Both the position numbers and the translations under genes were made by a program. From Morinoia aosen (taxonomy: Eukaryota; Arthropoda; Malacostraca; Amphipoda; Talitridae): DNA of 64,000 nucleotides. The notes under the pieces are model-generated. The model made no database searches and was not told where the DNA came from. It saw only the letters and a program-made list of their open reading frames with translations. This document shows, in pieces, positions 60,700 to 64,000 of the stretch (position 1 is its first letter; every line of letters starts with the position of its first letter). The stretch lies in the NCBI GenBank assembly GCA_030386875.1, contig CM059562.1:23923360-23987359 (forward strand), in the 5' to 3' direction.

Positions 60700-61660
60700 T
60701 TTAAGGGGGTCCTCCCGTCAAAACTGAGTTTGATCCGATTGGTCTGAAATTTGGCCACTATATGTATTTTTGCAAGAAAAACATATTGTCCTCATGTAAC
60801 TTTTTTGATTTAGAACTTAGTTTTTATTTTATTTTAAAAAAACTCGTTTTTTGGTTCATTTTTGGGATGTTTTCAAAAGAATAGAAGTCAATGAATTTTT
60901 ATGTTAGAACAAATACAAAGAGAGTTTTGAAATCCTCGTAACATTGCAAACAAAATGACATTCTTGGATTTTCTATTTGATTTTATTTTTTATATATATG
61001 CGATATTTGATCAATACCTAAAATGTACCGAATTTTTACGTTTTGAACTAGCAGAAAAAAAAGACAACGTACAAATTGGGAAATCGAGGAATGTCAGTTT
61101 GTTAAGAACGTTCCAAGGATTCTAAAAATGTCTTTGTTTTCTTCCTAGCATAAAAACTCAATGACTTCTATTCTTTTGAATTTTGAAAATAAGTAACTTT
61201 ACAGTATAGGCCAAAAACAAAATATTTTGTTGAAGTGTAATATAATGGAAAATTTATGTAATTGAATGCTGTTTTCATTTTTATTTCGATCATCTCTATG
61301 CATAACATCATATTCACACTGTAAATTGTAATTTAAAATTAAAAAAAAAAGTAAAAAAATTTTTACTTATTTCATAAAAATTATTAAATTTTTTGTTTTC
61401 AGTCTGATTCTTATGAAATTTGACTATTATATGTAACTTTTGAAAATAAACACAATTTCCCCTATACATTTTTTTGATTCAGGCCTTAGTTTTTGAATAA
61501 ATTCGACATATTGGTTTTTAGTCCACTGGTATTGATATTTGAAAAGAATAGAAATCATTGAGTTTTTGTGCTAGATCAAAAACAAAGACAGTTTTAGAAT
61601 CCTTGGAACATATCTAACAAAAGTACATCCGCAAATTTTTCATTTCTCTTTCTGTTTTCT
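60700..61660. repeat. Three related segments, two direct and one inverted
   Basis: Segment A (60705-60970), B (61081-61195, inverted) and C (61390-61640) share a block near AAAAGAATAGAAGTCAATGA and ACAAAGAGAGTTTTGAAATC. A and B form a stem with a loop of about 110 bp. A and C also share the upstream part (ATGTAACTTTT, TTTTTTGATT.AG..CTTAGTTTT). A starts with GGGGGTCCTCCCGTCAAAAC, which has the look of an element end. Likely a decayed, nested inverted-repeat transposon of unknown family. Confidence 0.75.
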
Positions 61661-63780
61661 TTTTATATGGGGTCAAAATGTGCTCGGGGTCAAAATGCTG
61701 CATTAGGATATTAAAATTTTTCAATGCCCAAAAATCCGTAGAGTTTTTTGTACTCCCATACTTTTGTATGTACAAACAGATGCTCGACAAAACGTTATAA
61801 CATCTTGTGAGAAGGGCCGATTTGTTATCGTGAGATTAGCGGTTCCTTGTAGTAAATAACGTTTGAAATAAATTTGACGGCTAAATTCACCCAGACGACA
61901 CTAACCCATCAATTTGATTCATTTATTTCGTAAAACATCTTTTGGTACACACCAAACTAAGTTACTGGAGTGTTTGGCGCACCTGATTTCTAAATAGGAA
62001 ATAGGTGAGGTTCGCCTAACGAATGTAAGGCAACTGAGATAAGAAAAACGAATTATTCCCCTAATCAAAAGACAGAGTAATTCATGGGGTTGATTGCGAC
62101 GCATTTCCGTTAATTGAGAAGCGAAGGATGGGTAACACTCACGTTCATCAATAAAGCTACAACTTCGAAATTGTATTTGAGCAAAGATCCGTAAGACAAT
62201 TACAGAACGAGTACATATGTCATATTTATGTCAATTTATAATGCACTTATTGACCTTCGCGAGGTAAATGTCTTAAAATGTTTACAATGTTGGAAGAAAA
62301 TATTTTATTACAAAATAAAGCGGAAATTTGACAAAACGAGGTACTGTAATCAATAACACGCTCGTTTTGAAATAGAAGAACGATGAAAAGTCTTGTTTAC
62401 TGTCGTGAATTTTTTTGTTCGCATAAAAAAGTACAGTGCGTAAAGAAAACAAACAAGCACGAGTACGGATGATGTTGTGTTTCCAGCAACCGAGCGTGAC
62501 TGTCTCCCGCATGATGCGGGCAGTTTCTCACCACTCATCAGATCGTAGAATTATTGTATCACTTTTTTCATCTTTAAGTATGACCAAGTACGAGCAGTGT
62601 TGAATCTTGAAACTATAGTGTTTGTACTATACTGAATAAGAGGATTTCTAGTATTATGACTTGCAAGAAAAATTAAATTGCAAGGCTACCTTTAAAATAA
62701 AACATTTTAATGTCTAGTTCTAAGTGTAATCTTAATAAAGTTATGACCCTGGCTCGTCGTACTGTTCCTTCTACCTTCATGCACCAAGAAACATTATAGT
62801 ATTTAACATCATCAGTGATGAATTTGCTGTGTTGACAAGCGTATTGGTGTTAAAAGCTATCATGATTTGAATATGAAAATGCTTCCACATCACAAAGGAG
62901 CTGACATCTTAGTAACAGGAGTACCGAAACGTCATCAAATGAATTCTCTGGCCACAACAATTTCCAGGACATAACATGGCTGCACGGAGAGAGGGATGGT
63001 CGGGGGAAAAATTGAGAGGATTCCTCCCTTCTTTATCGCTAAGTAATTAGCAATTGATTGAATGAATTTTATAACTCACTACAAGTCGTGTTCTAGTGAT
63101 TTCAAACGTGAGTAATTATGAATAAATAATTGTGCTCGTAATAAATTCTTGAATATTTACGAAGTTCATACGGATGATCTTCTAGAACTTTCATAATCAT
63201 ATCGGTTGTATTGGTTAGTTGCCACAGTTTACATCCGGACAAAATTCAGCACCCAGCTTATGGTAATATGCGAACAAATTTGAACCCCTCGCCATTATTG
63301 TATATATAGGGCGAAATTAAAAGTCATACACACCACATTATAAATAAAATCTGGTAAGAATGTCTTTTTTACTAAACTTACTTCGTAAAAATTGTAGTTC
63401 AGAGGTTGAGCGATAAATTAAAATCAGGGTTTAGAGTAACTTAAACACTGGTAGCAATGTCCGTAGAGTTGTCAAGTAATTACCGCGAAGTATCATTGAC
63501 CCAGTCAAGAAGTTGAGAACATGATCAGACAGCTTGAGTTATAATTGCTTGACGATACGCGTTCGTGCTCCAGCTTTAGTGTTATCAAATACACCAAGAT
63601 AAATAGATGGATTTTAGTTTTCTTGATGTGCAATGAATCCGTTACCATGCACATAATCGCTAAGTAACTACTCGAACACTTTACAGGCTCTATTTTTGAA
63701 TAAAGTACTGTTTCTGCATATAATGCCTTATTCAGTATTGAAGCCTCAACTAGTCAGAAAAATGAAGCTTCATTTCGTTT
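61661..63780. other. AT-rich sequence with no recognised feature
   Basis: No gene, RNA or repeat supported. Confidence 0.55.
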
Positions 63781-63889
63781 TGGCAGCAGCATGAAACATA
63801 GAGAGCAGCTCGCCGCGCTGCTCATCAGTTGCATCAAATTTGCTCGGAAAGCTTTTCATAGAGGCCGTCAGTCATGGTTTGATGCAGCC

Positions 63890-64000
63890 GCGCTCCCCGC
63901 TGGTCTGAATGAGAGCAGCCAGGGCGCTATGCGGGCTGTGCTCAGGCTGTGCCTCCAGCGCACGCCACGCTCCCTGCTGGTACAAATGAGAGCAGCCAGG
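63890..64000. repeat. GC-rich direct repeat cut by the window end
   Basis: CGCTCCCCGCTGGTCTGAAT (63891) and CGCTCCCTGCTGGTACAAAT (about 63968) are each followed by GAGAGCAGCCAGG (63911-63923 and 63988-64000), a 77-bp offset. The second copy ends at the last base, so a longer array may follow. Confidence 0.85.

Noticed and set aside
1..64000. tRNA, rRNA and snRNA genes
   Set aside because: I looked for B-box-like GTTCGANNC with matching acceptor stems and for conserved rRNA and U-RNA strings. Isolated GTTCGAA matches (for example near 13837) had no cloverleaf around them. A tRNA or covariance-model scan would be decisive.

Overview
The window looks like intergenic DNA from a large, AT-rich animal genome, most probably an arthropod. 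It has no bacterial-style gene packing, no long non-repetitive open frame, GT/AG splice-like signals, and many decayed Tc1, mariner, hAT and Penelope-like transposons plus minisatellites. I found no complete host protein gene and no RNA gene I could defend. The only plausible host coding feature is one small candidate exon at 23223-23356 that would encode a signal peptide and ends at a consensus splice donor.

Layout. 1-2.3 kb: a 13-bp minisatellite running in from the left edge, a 24-bp minisatellite and a small degenerate repeat. 2.3-11.2 kb: AT-rich DNA with a CpG-rich patch at 3.6-3.8 kb. 11.2-11.6 kb: 3' end of a mariner/IS630-type transposase, minus strand. 14.1-14.4 kb: a GAT microsatellite. 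15.8-22.7 kb: five unrelated tandem arrays in 7 kb (periods about 35, 25, 32, 26 and 21 bp), the last two over 1.2 kb each. 23.2-23.4 kb: the candidate exon. 25.9-27.6 kb: a complete but dead hAT element with a perfect 8-bp target duplication. 31.4-36.4 kb: a transposon graveyard holding a plus-strand Tc1 relic, a minus-strand Tc1 relic, a mariner C-terminus and a Penelope-like element (PLE) with reverse transcriptase, GIY-YIG nuclease, an internal 113-bp triplication and an inverted copy of its own 3' end. 42.28-43.86 kb: a 1.58-kb foldback-type element whose inverted arms end in 21-bp tandem arrays. 46.7-47.1 kb: a two-copy 220-bp higher-order repeat. 47.3-49.7 kb: mariner-type fragments, a 576-bp TA-flanked deletion element and a perfect 62-bp palindrome. 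50.9-51.6 kb: a minus-strand Tc1 relic. 52-64 kb: mostly anonymous DNA with small repeats, an inverted/direct repeat cluster at 60.7-61.7 kb and a GC-rich duplicated segment at the right edge.

All transposase and reverse-transcriptase reading frames are broken by stops and shifts, so nothing here is likely to be autonomously mobile. The most unusual structures are the foldback element, the PLE with inverted tail and hammerhead-like motif, the perfect palindrome, and the higher-order organisation of the 21-bp array. Family assignments rest on protein motifs read by eye, with no database search.
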